DNA of 64,000 nt from Gemella sp. (GCA_030529855.1 JAUMWC010000001.1:94823-158822); one strand, 5' to 3'. Numbered from the stretch's first letter, positions 27,979 to 36,844 are shown. Numbers and translations: made by a program. The notes: generated from the letters alone by a model not told the origin.

Positions 27979-29280
27979 TTATTTATGTAAGTAAATTAAT
28001 TGCAGTAAGAATAAGAATGCAAAGATGTACATTAATGGATGAATGTTCTTTGTTTGTTTCTTAGCAATTTTTAGAATAACATATGAAATAAATCCAAATG
28101 CAATACCATCGTTAATGGCTCCAGTTAATGGAATACCGATGATAGTAATGAAAGCTGGGAATGATTCAGTAATGTCTTCCCACTCCATCTTAGATACGTT
28201 TTCCATCATGAATGAACCAATAATAATTAGGGCTGGTGATGTAATAGCTGGTACTGAAGATAAAGCTGATACTAACGGGAATAAGAATATTGATAATAAA
28301 ATTAATCCTGCAGTTGTTAATGCTGTTAGACCAGTACGTCCACCATTAGCAACCCCTGATGATGATTCAATGTAGGCAGTTGTTGGAGATGTTCCAAATA
28401 AAGCTCCTACTGAAGTACCAATTGAGTCAGCTAAAAATACATACTTAGCACGTGGAATTTCTCCATCTTTAATTAATCCTGCTTGGTTGGCTACTGCCAT
28501 CATTGTACCAGTTGTATCGAATAAAGTTACCATTAGGAATGCAAAAATTATTCCGTATAATCCTGCTTCAAATACATTAGAAATTTCTGTTACAGGGTTA
28601 TATAGTAACGAAAAGTCCATTTTTGGAGTTCCAAAAACTCCATCAATCTTTAAGATTCCCATAAAGTAAGAAATTACTGCGATAATTAACATACCGATAA
28701 AAATCGCCCCTTTTACATTAAGAACTAATAATACAAGAATTAAAAGAACACCTGCAATCGTTAAATAAACAGATGGGTCACTTAATTTACCTAACCCAAG
28801 AATTGTTGCTGAATTAGCAACTATTACACCTGAATTTTTTAACCCAATTAAGGTAATAAATAATCCAATAGCAACTGAAATTCCATATTTTAAATTAGTA
28901 GGAATAGCTTTGATTAGTTCTTCCCTAAACTTAGTGAATGATAATACAGTAAATACAAGACCTGCAATTAAACATGTTGCTAAAATAATTTTGTAATCAG
29001 CTCCTGTAACTGCAACTGTACTAGCAAAGTAAGCATTAAGCCCCATACCTGGTGCTATTGCAATTGGATAATTTGCTCCAAAGGCCATAATTACTGTTGC
29101 TACAAGAATAGCAATAATTGTTGCTGTGAAAACACGTTCTAAAGGTACCCCTACTCCTGATAGAATAGCAGGGTTTACTACTAAAATATAAGACATTGCA
29201 AAGAAAGTAATCGCACCAGACGATAATTCTGTTTTTACGTTAGTTTTATTTTCATCTAACTTAAAAATTCGATTTAACAT
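27979..29280 (-). CDS. NCS2-family purine (adenine/guanine/hypoxanthine) permease, copy 1
   Basis: 433-residue membrane transporter of the AzgA/PbuG branch of NCS2, with about 12-14 membrane spans. Family motifs ITFFAMSYILVVNPAILS near the start, APGMGLNAYFA near 95, TLFDTTGTM near 260 and TSPTTAYIESSSGVANGGRTG near 300 are intact. It probably imports hypoxanthine or guanine; the exact base is not readable. AGGAGG precedes the ATG. A closely similar second copy lies upstream on the same strand, with a terminator and a separate promoter between. Confidence 0.9.
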   Translation of the reverse strand: MLNRIFKLDENKTNVKTELSSGAITFFAMSYILVVNPAILSGVGVPLERVFTATIIAILVATVIMAFGANYPIAIAPGMGLNAYFASTVAVTGADYKIILATCLIAGLVFTVLSFTKFREELIKAIPTNLKYGISVAIGLFITLIGLKNSGVIVANSATILGLGKLSDPSVYLTIAGVLLILVLLVLNVKGAIFIGMLIIAVISYFMGILKIDGVFGTPKMDFSLLYNPVTEISNVFEAGLYGIIFAFLMVTLFDTTGTMMAVANQAGLIKDGEIPRAKYVFLADSIGTSVGALFGTSPTTAYIESSSGVANGGRTGLTALTTAGLILLSIFLFPLVSALSSVPAITSPALIIIGSFMMENVSKMEWEDITESFPAFITIIGIPLTGAINDGIAFGFISYVILKIAKKQTKNIHPLMYIFAFLFLLQLIYLHK

Positions 29281-29313
29281 TAAATTCTTCCTCCTATTTT
29301 TCTAAAATATATC

Positions 29314-29360
29314 TAAAAATCGAATGTTAATAGTATAATATATTTTGAAAATAAAATCAA
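29314..29360 (-). promoter_or_regulatory. Promoter of purine permease copy 1 with shared TTCG motif
   Basis: TTGATT (29360-29355), 17-base spacer and TATACT (29337-29332). Starting eight bases past the -10, at 29324-29314, lies TTCGATTTTTA. The same promoter layout and motif occur ahead of the second copy. Confidence 0.6.
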
Positions 29361-29379
29361 TAGCGAAAATACGAATTTT

Positions 29380-29420
29380 ACATAAAAAATAAGTGTATAG
29401 CTATAAAACTATACACTTAT
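29380..29420 (-). terminator. Terminator of purine permease copy 2
   Basis: Inverted repeat at 29389-29400 and 29409-29420 (ATAAGTGTATAG on the minus strand), followed by a U run. Confidence 0.8.
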
Positions 29421-29427
29421 TTTTAAA

Positions 29428-30729
29428 TTATTTATACATTATTATTAATTGAATTAAGAAAAGTAGCGAAAATACATACATTAATGGGTGTATTTCTTTA
29501 GCTTTTCCTTTAATAACTTTTAGTACTACGTAGAAAATAAATCCAAATGCAATACCATCGTTAATTGATCCTGTTAATGGAATTCCTAAAATTGTAATAA
29601 AGGCTGGGAAGGATTCAGTAATATCATCCCACTCAATCTTAGAAACATTTTCCATCATAAATGAACCAATAATTATTAATGCTGGCGATGTAATTGCTGG
29701 TACTGATGATAAAGCAGCAGCTAATGGAGCAGCAAATAATGATAAGAATACAAGTACTGCTGTTGTTAAAGCAGTAAGACCTGTACGCCCTCCATTAGCA
29801 ACTCCTGATGATGATTCGATATATGGACTTGTTGGCGATGTTCCAAATAAAGCTCCTACTGTTGTTCCGATCGAATCGGCTAAAAATACAGATTTTGCTT
29901 TTGGAATCTTGTTGTCTTTTACAAGACCTGCTTGGCTTGTTACTGCCATCATAGTTCCAGTAGTATCAAATAATGTTACCATTAAGAAAGCAAATACTAC
30001 CCCATATAATCCTATTTCAAAAATATTCGATACTTCTGTTATTGGATTATATAGTAATGAGAAATCTAATTCAGGTTTCTTGAATACTGCGTCAATTTTT
30101 AAAATCCCCATAAAGTATGCAATTACTGCTGTAATGAACATTCCAATGAAAATCGCTCCTCTTACATTAAGAACTAATAAAGCAAGAATTAATAATACAC
30201 CTAATACTGTTAAGTAAACAGAAGGACTACTTAATTTTCCTAATGAAAGAATTGTAGCAGGATTAGCAACAATAATTCCTGAGTTTTTAAATCCTATAAA
30301 AGTAATAAATAAACCAATAGCAACTGAAATTCCGTGTCTTAAGTTGTTAGGAATAGCATTGATTAAGTCCTCTCTTAAACTTGTTAATGAAAGACCTATG
30401 AAGATAATCCCTGCAACTAAACACGTTGCTAAAATGGTTTTGTAGTCAACACCCCACAATCCTACCATACTAGCAAAGTAAGAGTTAATACCCATAGCTG
30501 GTGCTACTACTATTGGATAGTTTGCTCCAAAAGCTACAATTAGTGTCGCTAAAACAATTGAGATTACAGTAGCTGTGAAGACCCTATCAAAAGGAATACC
30601 TGCACTAGATAAAATTGCAGGGTTAACAACAAGGATGTACGCCATAGCGAAAAAAGTAATCGCTCCAGATGACAACTCTGTTCTTACATCAGTGTTGTTT
30701 TCTTGTAATTTAAAAAGACGATTTAACAT
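29428..30729 (-). CDS. NCS2-family purine permease, copy 2
   Basis: 433 residues and strongly similar over the whole length to the downstream permease, with the same motifs (ITFFAMAYILVVNPAIL, VAPAMGINSYFA, TSPTSPYIESSSGVANGGRTG). A tandem duplication is likely. The ATG at 30729 is preferred over 30735 because AGGAG lies at a better distance from it. The substitution of Pro for Thr/Ala residues in the TSPT loop may change base preference; that is speculation. Confidence 0.9.
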   Translation of the reverse strand: MLNRLFKLQENNTDVRTELSSGAITFFAMAYILVVNPAILSSAGIPFDRVFTATVISIVLATLIVAFGANYPIVVAPAMGINSYFASMVGLWGVDYKTILATCLVAGIIFIGLSLTSLREDLINAIPNNLRHGISVAIGLFITFIGFKNSGIIVANPATILSLGKLSSPSVYLTVLGVLLILALLVLNVRGAIFIGMFITAVIAYFMGILKIDAVFKKPELDFSLLYNPITEVSNIFEIGLYGVVFAFLMVTLFDTTGTMMAVTSQAGLVKDNKIPKAKSVFLADSIGTTVGALFGTSPTSPYIESSSGVANGGRTGLTALTTAVLVFLSLFAAPLAAALSSVPAITSPALIIIGSFMMENVSKIEWDDITESFPAFITILGIPLTGSINDGIAFGFIFYVVLKVIKGKAKEIHPLMYVFSLLFLIQLIIMYK

Positions 30730-30762
30730 GTACATTTCTCCTATACATTTTTATTATTCAAT

Positions 30763-30809
30763 TAAAAATCGAACTATATTAGTTTACTCCTTTTTCAAAA
30801 TAAAATCAA
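30763..30809 (-). promoter_or_regulatory. Promoter of purine permease copy 2 with shared TTCG motif
   Basis: TTGATT (30809-30804), 17-base spacer and TAAACT (30786-30781). TTCGATTTTTA at 30773-30763 lies at the same distance after the -10 as in copy 1. Confidence 0.6.
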
Positions 30810-30849
30810 CCCCCTTTTTTAACAAACTTTTAAAAATTACACTTAATTT

Positions 30850-30885
30850 ATAAATAAAAGAACTTAATCAAAAGACTAAGTTCTT
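30850..30885 (-). terminator. Terminator of the sucrose operon
   Basis: Stem AAGAACTTA (30858-30866) with TAAGTTCTT (30877-30885), with a U/A-rich minus-strand tail. Modest as an intrinsic terminator. Confidence 0.55.
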
Positions 30886-30893
30886 AAAAATAA

Positions 30894-31829
30894 TTATTTC
30901 ATATAGTGTGCTAATTCTTCTCTTGTTACGTAAGATGAAATAGCACCTGTTCTTGTTGTTGTGAATGTTGCATAATTTGTAGAGAATTCTGCAAGTTTTT
31001 CTAACTCTTCTTTAGAAATATTGTTGATATCAGCAACTTCTAATAATTGAGATAAGAATGATCCTGCAAATGCATCCCCTGCTCCAGTAGTGTCGATAAC
31101 ATCTACCTTAGGTACTTCTTTTACTACAACATTACCATTGTTGTAAACTTCTGCTCCGTCTCCACCTTTAGTGTATAGAACGAATTTGATGTGAGATAAA
31201 TCTTTAGCTAAGGCTTCTTTAATATCAATAGTTCCAGTTAAAAATTCTAGCTCATTATCAGCAACCTTTATAACATCTACATACGGTAAAAATTCTTTAA
31301 TAGTTTTTAAGTATTCTTCCTTAGAATCCCATAAGTTAAAACGTAAGTTTACATCAAATGAAACTAAGATTCCTTGTTCTTTAGCTTTTTTAATTAAAAG
31401 CATATGACTGTCTTTAGACTCTTCTTGAATTGCAATAGATGCAAAGTGAATAGCCTTGATTTCTGATAAATCTACATTTTCTACATCTTCTTTAGAAATA
31501 GATAGTGCAGAAGATCCTTTAAAGTAGAAAGAAAATGTTCTATCTCCAGTTTCATCTAAAGCTACAAAAGCTAAAGGTGTGAATGATCTTCTTGAAATAT
31601 ATTTTGTATCAACATTTTCTTTTTCTAATACATTTTCTAAGAAATCACCAAAACCATCTTGTCCTAGTGATGTTAATAAATAAGATTTGTGTCCCAACTT
31701 AGATGCCACACAAGCAACGTTAGCTACACATCCTCCAGCTTCCTTTTTAAAAGCAGATACTTTATCGATAGAACCTTTATCAGTTCCAATAAAGTCTATA
31801 AGCATTTCTCCAATTGATAAAATCGCCAT
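30894..31829 (-). CDS. scrK: Fructokinase (PfkB family)
   Basis: 311-residue cytoplasmic sugar kinase. N-terminal GEMLIDFIG, the sugar-binding glycines AGGCVANVACVA (about 32-43) and the C-terminal ATP/anion-hole motif DTTGAGDAFAGSF (about 243-255) with catalytic Asp are present. It phosphorylates the fructose released by the neighbouring sucrose-6-phosphate hydrolase. Two bases separate it from scrB. Third gene of an scrA-scrB-scrK operon. Confidence 0.92.
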   Translation of the reverse strand: MAILSIGEMLIDFIGTDKGSIDKVSAFKKEAGGCVANVACVASKLGHKSYLLTSLGQDGFGDFLENVLEKENVDTKYISRRSFTPLAFVALDETGDRTFSFYFKGSSALSISKEDVENVDLSEIKAIHFASIAIQEESKDSHMLLIKKAKEQGILVSFDVNLRFNLWDSKEEYLKTIKEFLPYVDVIKVADNELEFLTGTIDIKEALAKDLSHIKFVLYTKGGDGAEVYNNGNVVVKEVPKVDVIDTTGAGDAFAGSFLSQLLEVADINNISKEELEKLAEFSTNYATFTTTRTGAISSYVTREELAHYMK

Positions 31830-31831
31830 TG

Positions 31832-33136
31832 TTATTCTCCTTGAACATTAATTGAATTAATTTTTCTAGCAAGGTGCGAATCCGAAACAACTGTATAGTT
31901 ATGATTTTCTGGATAGAATCTTGTAGTAAATGTCCAAGAACCACCATTAGCAAAAATTTCCATAGATGATGCATCAAAAATAATCTCTACATCTTTAACA
32001 TCTAAATCAAATTTTCTATTATCACGACCATAACCATTTTCATTTACTTCTATAGAAAGTTTTCCTTCTTTATAAGAAATACTAGTTGTATCTACAGAAA
32101 TTGAAAAGTCTTTTCCGTCTTCTTTTTTGAAGTACCAAGCTTTTTCTTCAAAATTATTTTCCTTAATTTCTTCAGCATATAATTTTTCTACCGAAGAGTG
32201 TATTCTTTGTAATAACTTTCCATCTTTAAAGTTCAGTACTCTTGGTACTGTTAGACAGTTTTGATATCCAAACTTAGTTGTTGGATTTGTGTAAGCTGAG
32301 TCTGGAACATATGCCCAAGCATACATTACTCTATCTCCATGTTCATCAATGAAAGTTTGAGAAGCATAGAAGTCATGACCAAAATCTAAAATTTTGAAAT
32401 CTTTAATCTTCTCAGCATTTTCAATACCTTCACTTACAACCGAGTATCCAATCTGATAAACATTTTTATTATCAGAATACATATGCGCTATTCCTTGCGG
32501 TGAAAATAAAAATAACTCCTCACCATTCAATTCGAAATAGTCAGGACACTCCCACATATAACCTAAATTTTTATCAGAATATATCGTTTTGAAATACTCC
32601 ATGTTTTTATAAACAAGTAGACAACCATAATCTTTAGAATCTCTAGCTCCTAAAACTAAATAGCTATCTCCATTTTTTTCAAATATTTTTGGATCCCTTA
32701 CGTGATTTGACATATTAGGATATTCTTCTGTTCTTAAAAGTACTTTTTTCTCAGAAAAATTAACCCCATCTTCAGTTGTAAATAAAACAGTATTATGACC
32801 ACGTCCCTCATGGACGTAGTCATAATTACCTTTATATTTAACATTTCCAGTGTAATAGAATGCTAATTTGTTACCTTCAATATTAGCACTTCCTGAGTAA
32901 GCCCCGTGAGAATCAAATTCTGTATCAGGCTTTAGGAATACACCTTTATCTGTATAGTTAATCAAATCCTTACTTGTTAGGTAGTACCAATATTTTAAAC
33001 CACCTTCAACTTCGTATGAGTATTGGTAGAAAATGTGGTACTCACCTTTAAAGTAAGCTAAACCATTGGGATCATTAAGCCAACCTTTTGTTGGCTCCAA
33101 GTGTAAACTTTGTTTCCAGTGGTTATTATTTTGCAT
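31832..33136 (-). CDS. scrB: Sucrose-6-phosphate hydrolase (GH32)
   Basis: 434 residues. GH32 signatures WLNDPNGLAYFKGEYHIFYQ (about 19-38, nucleophile Asp), RDPKIF (about 150-155) and WECPDYF (acid/base Glu, about 210) are intact. It cleaves sucrose-6-phosphate to glucose-6-phosphate and fructose. The ATG at 33136 has AGGAG seven bases upstream and is preferred over the TTG at 33139. It overlaps the end of scrA by 11 bases. Confidence 0.94.
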   Translation of the reverse strand: MQNNNHWKQSLHLEPTKGWLNDPNGLAYFKGEYHIFYQYSYEVEGGLKYWYYLTSKDLINYTDKGVFLKPDTEFDSHGAYSGSANIEGNKLAFYYTGNVKYKGNYDYVHEGRGHNTVLFTTEDGVNFSEKKVLLRTEEYPNMSNHVRDPKIFEKNGDSYLVLGARDSKDYGCLLVYKNMEYFKTIYSDKNLGYMWECPDYFELNGEELFLFSPQGIAHMYSDNKNVYQIGYSVVSEGIENAEKIKDFKILDFGHDFYASQTFIDEHGDRVMYAWAYVPDSAYTNPTTKFGYQNCLTVPRVLNFKDGKLLQRIHSSVEKLYAEEIKENNFEEKAWYFKKEDGKDFSISVDTTSISYKEGKLSIEVNENGYGRDNRKFDLDVKDVEIIFDASSMEIFANGGSWTFTTRFYPENHNYTVVSDSHLARKINSINVQGE

Positions 33137-34547
33137 CAACTAACTCCTTTTTCGTTTTGAAGAAGTAAGCAGTTACTGCGAATGCTGTACCGAATGATAA
33201 TAATAATCCGATAGCGAATACTCCCCAGTGGTGAGGTGGGATTGATAAGAATCCTGGGATACCAGCAGCTCCTAATGCAGCAGCTAATACTTTGTTAAAT
33301 CCTAGCCAAGCTGATCCAACTGCAGATCCTGCGATAGCTCCGTAGAATGGGAATCTTAATCTTAAGTTAACCCCGAACATAGCTGGTTCTGTAATACCTA
33401 AAGCTGCAGAAATACCAGAAGCTGAAGCTAATGATTTAATTTTTGCATCTTTGATGAAGAACATAACAGCGAATACTGCTCCTGCTTGAGCGATGTTGTT
33501 CATAGAAGCGATTGGGAAGATGAATGTTCCTCCAGTTTCAGCCATTTGAGATAATAATGTAGTCTCGATAGCTGAGAATGAGTGGTGCATCCCTGTAATA
33601 ACGATTGGTGCGTAGAATAATCCGAAGATACCAGCTCCAAATGCTCCTAGAGTGAAGTATAACCATGATAATCCATCTGCTAATAAGTTACCAGCTTCAC
33701 GTAAGATTGGACCAGTAACAGCGAATGTTAAGAATCCTGTAGTTAATAGAGAAATAAGTGGTGTTGTTAAGTTATCTAAGTAGATAGGTGTAACACGACG
33801 TAAGAATTTCTCAATTGTAGCTAATACAAAACTCATTACGATAATTGGTAATACTGTACCTTGGTAACCAATTTGCTCAATTGATAAACCTAATACATTC
33901 CAAGAAACAATCTCACCAGCTGCACGAGCTTTAACTTCTGCATAAGCATTAGTTAACTCTGGGTGAACAAGAATCATACCAAGAGCTGCCCCTAGGTAAG
34001 GATTTCCACCGAAACGCTTAGTAGCTGAGAATCCGATTAATACTGGTAAGAATACAAACGGTGCGTTAGCAAGTAAGTTAATCATTCCTGCTAAGTCTGC
34101 GAAGTTAGGGTATAACTCGACTAATGATTTTTCAGCATCGAAAATTCCTGCTGCAGTTAATACGTTGTTAATCCCCATTAAAAGACCACCAGCAACGATC
34201 GCTGGGATAATTGGAACGAAAATGTCACTTAACATTTTAACAAAACGTTGAGCTGCATTTCCTTGTGATTTTCTTTCTTTTGGTTCAGATGAAGTTCCAC
34301 CACCAAACTCTTCAGTGTAAGCTCCGTAAACTTGGTTTACTAAACCAGATCCGAAAATAATTTGAAGTTGTCCATTAGTGAAGAATACACCTTTAGCTCC
34401 TTCAACATTCTCTAATGCTGATTGGTTGTATTTTGTCTCATCGTTTAATTCAATTCTTAAACGAGTAGCACAGTGAGTTACGCTGTGGATGTTCTCTTTA
34501 CCACCAACGTGCTCAACGACGTCTTTTACTACTTTCTTTAAGTCCAT
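33126..34547 (-). CDS. scrA: Sucrose-specific PTS transporter EIIBC
   Basis: 473 residues. The EIIB domain (1-90) carries the phosphorylated Cys in SVTHCATRLRI at about residue 26. The EIIC domain (about 105-465) has ten or so membrane spans and the signature ALGITEPAMFGVNLR. No EIIA domain is present, so it must borrow one. It takes in sucrose as sucrose-6-phosphate. GGAGA precedes the ATG. Sucrose specificity is inferred from the linked ScrB and ScrK; trehalose or beta-glucoside systems look similar. Confidence 0.9.
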   Translation of the reverse strand: MDLKKVVKDVVEHVGGKENIHSVTHCATRLRIELNDETKYNQSALENVEGAKGVFFTNGQLQIIFGSGLVNQVYGAYTEEFGGGTSSEPKERKSQGNAAQRFVKMLSDIFVPIIPAIVAGGLLMGINNVLTAAGIFDAEKSLVELYPNFADLAGMINLLANAPFVFLPVLIGFSATKRFGGNPYLGAALGMILVHPELTNAYAEVKARAAGEIVSWNVLGLSIEQIGYQGTVLPIIVMSFVLATIEKFLRRVTPIYLDNLTTPLISLLTTGFLTFAVTGPILREAGNLLADGLSWLYFTLGAFGAGIFGLFYAPIVITGMHHSFSAIETTLLSQMAETGGTFIFPIASMNNIAQAGAVFAVMFFIKDAKIKSLASASGISAALGITEPAMFGVNLRLRFPFYGAIAGSAVGSAWLGFNKVLAAALGAAGIPGFLSIPPHHWGVFAIGLLLSFGTAFAVTAYFFKTKKELVDAK

Positions 34548-34608
34548 CGTAAATCTCCTTTATATAAAAATTAAAATAAATACTGTAACCCAAACTTTTT
34601 TCAGTTTT

Positions 34609-34674
34609 GGTAACGTTACTTTTTTAGTATATACTTTTTATCTAACTTTGTCAATAGGAAATGGTAACGTTTTT
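34609..34674 (-). promoter_or_regulatory. scr promoter flanked by two LacI-type operators
   Basis: Promoter TTGACA (34654-34649), 17-base spacer and TATACT (34631-34626). Palindromic GGTAACGTTACT at 34609-34620 lies just past the -10, and GGTAACGTTTTT at 34663-34674 lies upstream of the -35. Operator centres are 54 bases apart. The motif resembles ScrR sites, but no LacI-family gene is in this window. Confidence 0.7.
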
Positions 34675-34699
34675 CATTTTATTTTTTAATAAATTATTC

Positions 34700-34728
34700 T
34701 TGCTTGTTTTCCACTTTTATTATATAAT
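34700..34728 (+). promoter_or_regulatory. Promoter of the acidic-protein gene
   Basis: TTGCTT (34700-34705), 17-base spacer, TATAAT (34723-34728). The ATG at 34765 has AAAGGAG eight bases upstream. Confidence 0.65.
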
Positions 34729-34764
34729 TTTCTCAAATATTATTTTATTAAAGGAGATTATTTT

Positions 34765-35079
34765 ATGTACTCTAATAACTTATCTAATTTGGAGTCCCCT
34801 CACCTCATCTATACAGATGATGATGAATATTCCCAGGACTTCGATACAGAAATAGATTACGAATCTGAAATTTTATCAGACTATGCTGATGAATCATACA
34901 ATAGTAACGAACTAATCAACGATAGATACGATGATGATTTTAGCGATTATTCTGACAGCATGAGTCTTACCTTGGATTATTCATACGATGAAGAAGACTT
35001 TGAATACGATGAAGTTGGTATATCTAATGATCAGATTATGTTAGAAGATGCTTCTGACGATGATATAAAAGAAAACTAG
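34765..35079 (+). CDS. Extremely acidic 104-residue protein, unknown function
   Basis: 104 residues containing about 23 Asp and 13 Glu but only one Lys and one Arg, giving a net charge near -34, and about 11 Tyr. The sequence is built from acidic/Tyr/Ser segments such as DYADESYNS and DYSYDEEDFEYDE and is predicted to be disordered. There is no signal peptide, membrane span or known domain. A clear promoter, ribosome site and terminator make it a real single-gene unit. It may bind cations or basic proteins; this is speculation. Confidence 0.75.
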   Translation: MYSNNLSNLESPHLIYTDDDEYSQDFDTEIDYESEILSDYADESYNSNELINDRYDDDFSDYSDSMSLTLDYSYDEEDFEYDEVGISNDQIMLEDASDDDIKEN

Positions 35080-35106
35080 AATTCTAAATTAGAATTCTAG
35101 TTTTTT
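35072..35106. terminator. Bidirectional terminator after the acidic gene
   Basis: Inverted repeat 35072-35085 / 35091-35104 (AAAACTAGAATTCT and complement) with flanking A and T runs. It lies between converging genes. Confidence 0.8.
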
Positions 35107-35111
35107 ATTTG

Positions 35112-35690
35112 CTAATTAATCTCTATATGTTTTTCTGTAATAAATAACCCTAAAAACATTCCAGCTATAAAACCACCCAGATGTCCCATGATACTTATTC
35201 CTGGTACCATAAAAGTATATATTATATTAAATGCAATAATCCCCAAATATGCTTTTCCTAGGAAATAAATATAATTACTATGCCTAAATAATGCGTGAAT
35301 AGCCAAAAATCCTAAAATACCATACAGAGCTGACGACGCTCCTGCTGTTACAGATGTAGGATCGAAAAAAACAACGGCTAAATTCCCTGCGATTCCTGAC
35401 AGTAAATATAATATAGTAAATTTAAAAGTTCCAATTATCCCTTCTAAAACACGCCCTACTGTAAGTAATAGAAACATATTAGAAAGTAAGTGGTCAAAAC
35501 CAATATGAGCAAATAGCGGTGTAATTAGTCTCCACCACTCATCAGTGGTAAACTCAGCACCATAAAGAGCACCATTTTCATATAACAACATAGAATTTGT
35601 TGTTGTACCGTAGACTAGTGTCATATATATATACCATAAAACAGGCAAAGCTGTAAATACTGTTGTTCCTAATGGAAATCCCCTATTCAT
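35112..35690 (-). CDS. Rhomboid-family intramembrane serine protease
   Basis: 192 residues with about six membrane helices. The catalytic Ser lies in GASSALYGILGF (about residue 120) and the catalytic His in GHLGGFIAGMFLG (near 170). An N-terminal EFTTDEWWRLITPLFAHIGFDHLLSNM segment is the conserved L1/TM2 region. Cleaves membrane-anchored substrates; none is obvious. GGAGA precedes the ATG. It is downstream of comGG but beyond its terminator. Confidence 0.9.
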   Translation of the reverse strand: MNRGFPLGTTVFTALPVLWYIYMTLVYGTTTNSMLLYENGALYGAEFTTDEWWRLITPLFAHIGFDHLLSNMFLLLTVGRVLEGIIGTFKFTILYLLSGIAGNLAVVFFDPTSVTAGASSALYGILGFLAIHALFRHSNYIYFLGKAYLGIIAFNIIYTFMVPGISIMGHLGGFIAGMFLGLFITEKHIEIN

Positions 35691-35754
35691 AATATCTCCT
35701 TAATAAATTTTAATTAAATATAAGTATAGCACCTAAAAATATGATAGTAAATTA

Positions 35755-35800
35755 TTTACAACAAAAACGAGCCAGCACCTAATTGGAACTAGCTCGTTTT
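35755..35800 (-). terminator. Terminator of the comG operon
   Basis: Arms AAAACGAGC (35764-35772) and GCTCGTTTT (35792-35800); the U-rich minus-strand tail follows. The upstream arm encodes the last residues of ComGG. Confidence 0.75.
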
Positions 35801-36189
35801 AGTGATTCTTCTAGATTTTTTTCTACTTCTTTATCAAAAGTAAGCCTATCTGAATTTATTTTTTCTATCAATTCAGCTTTTTCTTTTTCTAACTCTTCTT
35901 TTTTCTTACGACTTTCTTCAATTTGTATTTTTTTATTATTTTCCTTCTCCGCTTCCCTTATCTCATTCTGCTGTTTTTGATCAACTTCTTTTATCCTAAG
36001 CTCCAAAGCTTCATTTATTTTTCTATCATAAAAAGTATTAATATTCTTAATAGACTGAACCTTATTCATATAAATATTAGAAATCGAAAAGACTACCGTA
36101 ACCACTAGTAATAACATACTAAGAGAAATAAGAATAGCACTTCCTTGATTATCTTTAAGCCTACTAACTACTTTGTATATCTTTTTCAT
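35779..36189 (-). CDS. comGG: ComGG-like minor pseudopilin with coiled-coil tail
   Basis: 136 residues. It begins with a prepilin-like leader and hydrophobic helix (DNQGSAILISLSMLLLVVTVV, residues about 13-35); the usual Gly-Phe junction is replaced by Gly-Ser. From about residue 55 it is almost entirely charged and helical (EKENNKKIQIEES, KKKEELEKEKAELIEK), a predicted coiled coil. Last gene of the comG operon and overlapping the comGF end. Assignment is by position and leader, since minor pseudopilins are divergent. Confidence 0.7.
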   Translation of the reverse strand: MKKIYKVVSRLKDNQGSAILISLSMLLLVVTVVFSISNIYMNKVQSIKNINTFYDRKINEALELRIKEVDQKQQNEIREAEKENNKKIQIEESRKKKEELEKEKAELIEKINSDRLTFDKEVEKNLEESLKRASSN

Positions 36190-36844
36190 TAGTAAGTCCC
36201 CTTTCTTTTTCTAATAATACTTCTAATTCCTTACGTTTAGTCTCCTTATACTTTTCATAATCTTCTAATAATTTTTTCATTTCTTCATCGTGAGCAGTTT
36301 GCAGCTGTTCTTCTGCTAATCTAACTTTATCAGCTTCTTCTTGTTCTTTCTTAAGTTTAGCATCTTTTTCCTTATCTTCTTTTATTTGGTCTTTCAAAAA
36401 TAATTTTATAGTCCTAGTTTTCCCCGCTCTGTCCACGACTCTTATTATCAAACTATCTTCTTTCTTATCTAGTTGATATGACTTAATATTATCTAATAAT
36501 AAAGAATAACCTGATGCAAAACTTTCTCCTGGATTCTTTGTCTGCTTATATATCTTTTGCGAAGTAAAAACAAGTTTATGTTCCCTATTCTCTTTATCAT
36601 TCTCAAATATAATATTAGACTTAGTACTAGTAACCTTTCTAGAATCTTCATATAATTGAAAAATTTTCTTATGCATCATAGCATACTCATAATCAGTATA
36701 ATCCAAAAATTTTTGAGATGTTAAGGTTGTCATACTAACTATAGAAGAAAGTAATAATATAAATATTGATAAAAGTGACAAAGAAACAAGCATCTCTATT
36801 AGAGTAAAACCCCTATTATTTTGAATAACTGATTTCTTTTCCAC
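36164..36844 (-). CDS. comGF: ComGF-like minor pseudopilin with charged C-terminal extension
   Basis: 226 residues, longer than a typical ComGF of about 150. A type IV prepilin signal is present at residues 10-33 (NNRGFTLIEMLVSLSLLSIF), with the Gly-Phe cleavage junction and Glu5. The pilin-like body ends near residue 150. From about 150 to the end the protein is a Lys/Glu-rich predicted coiled coil (KEKDAKLKKEQEEADKVR, YEKYKETKRKELEVLLEKE). It overlaps comGE by 29 bases. Confidence 0.75.
   Translation of the reverse strand: MEKKSVIQNNRGFTLIEMLVSLSLLSIFILLLSSIVSMTTLTSQKFLDYTDYEYAMMHKKIFQLYEDSRKVTSTKSNIIFENDKENREHKLVFTSQKIYKQTKNPGESFASGYSLLLDNIKSYQLDKKEDSLIIRVVDRAGKTRTIKLFLKDQIKEDKEKDAKLKKEQEEADKVRLAEEQLQTAHDEEMKKLLEDYEKYKETKRKELEVLLEKERGLTNEKDIQSS

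Noticed and set aside
29428-30729. Tandem purine permeases as an insertion or transposition product
   Set aside because: There are no terminal repeats or transposase; each copy has its own promoter and terminator, so gene duplication is the simpler explanation.
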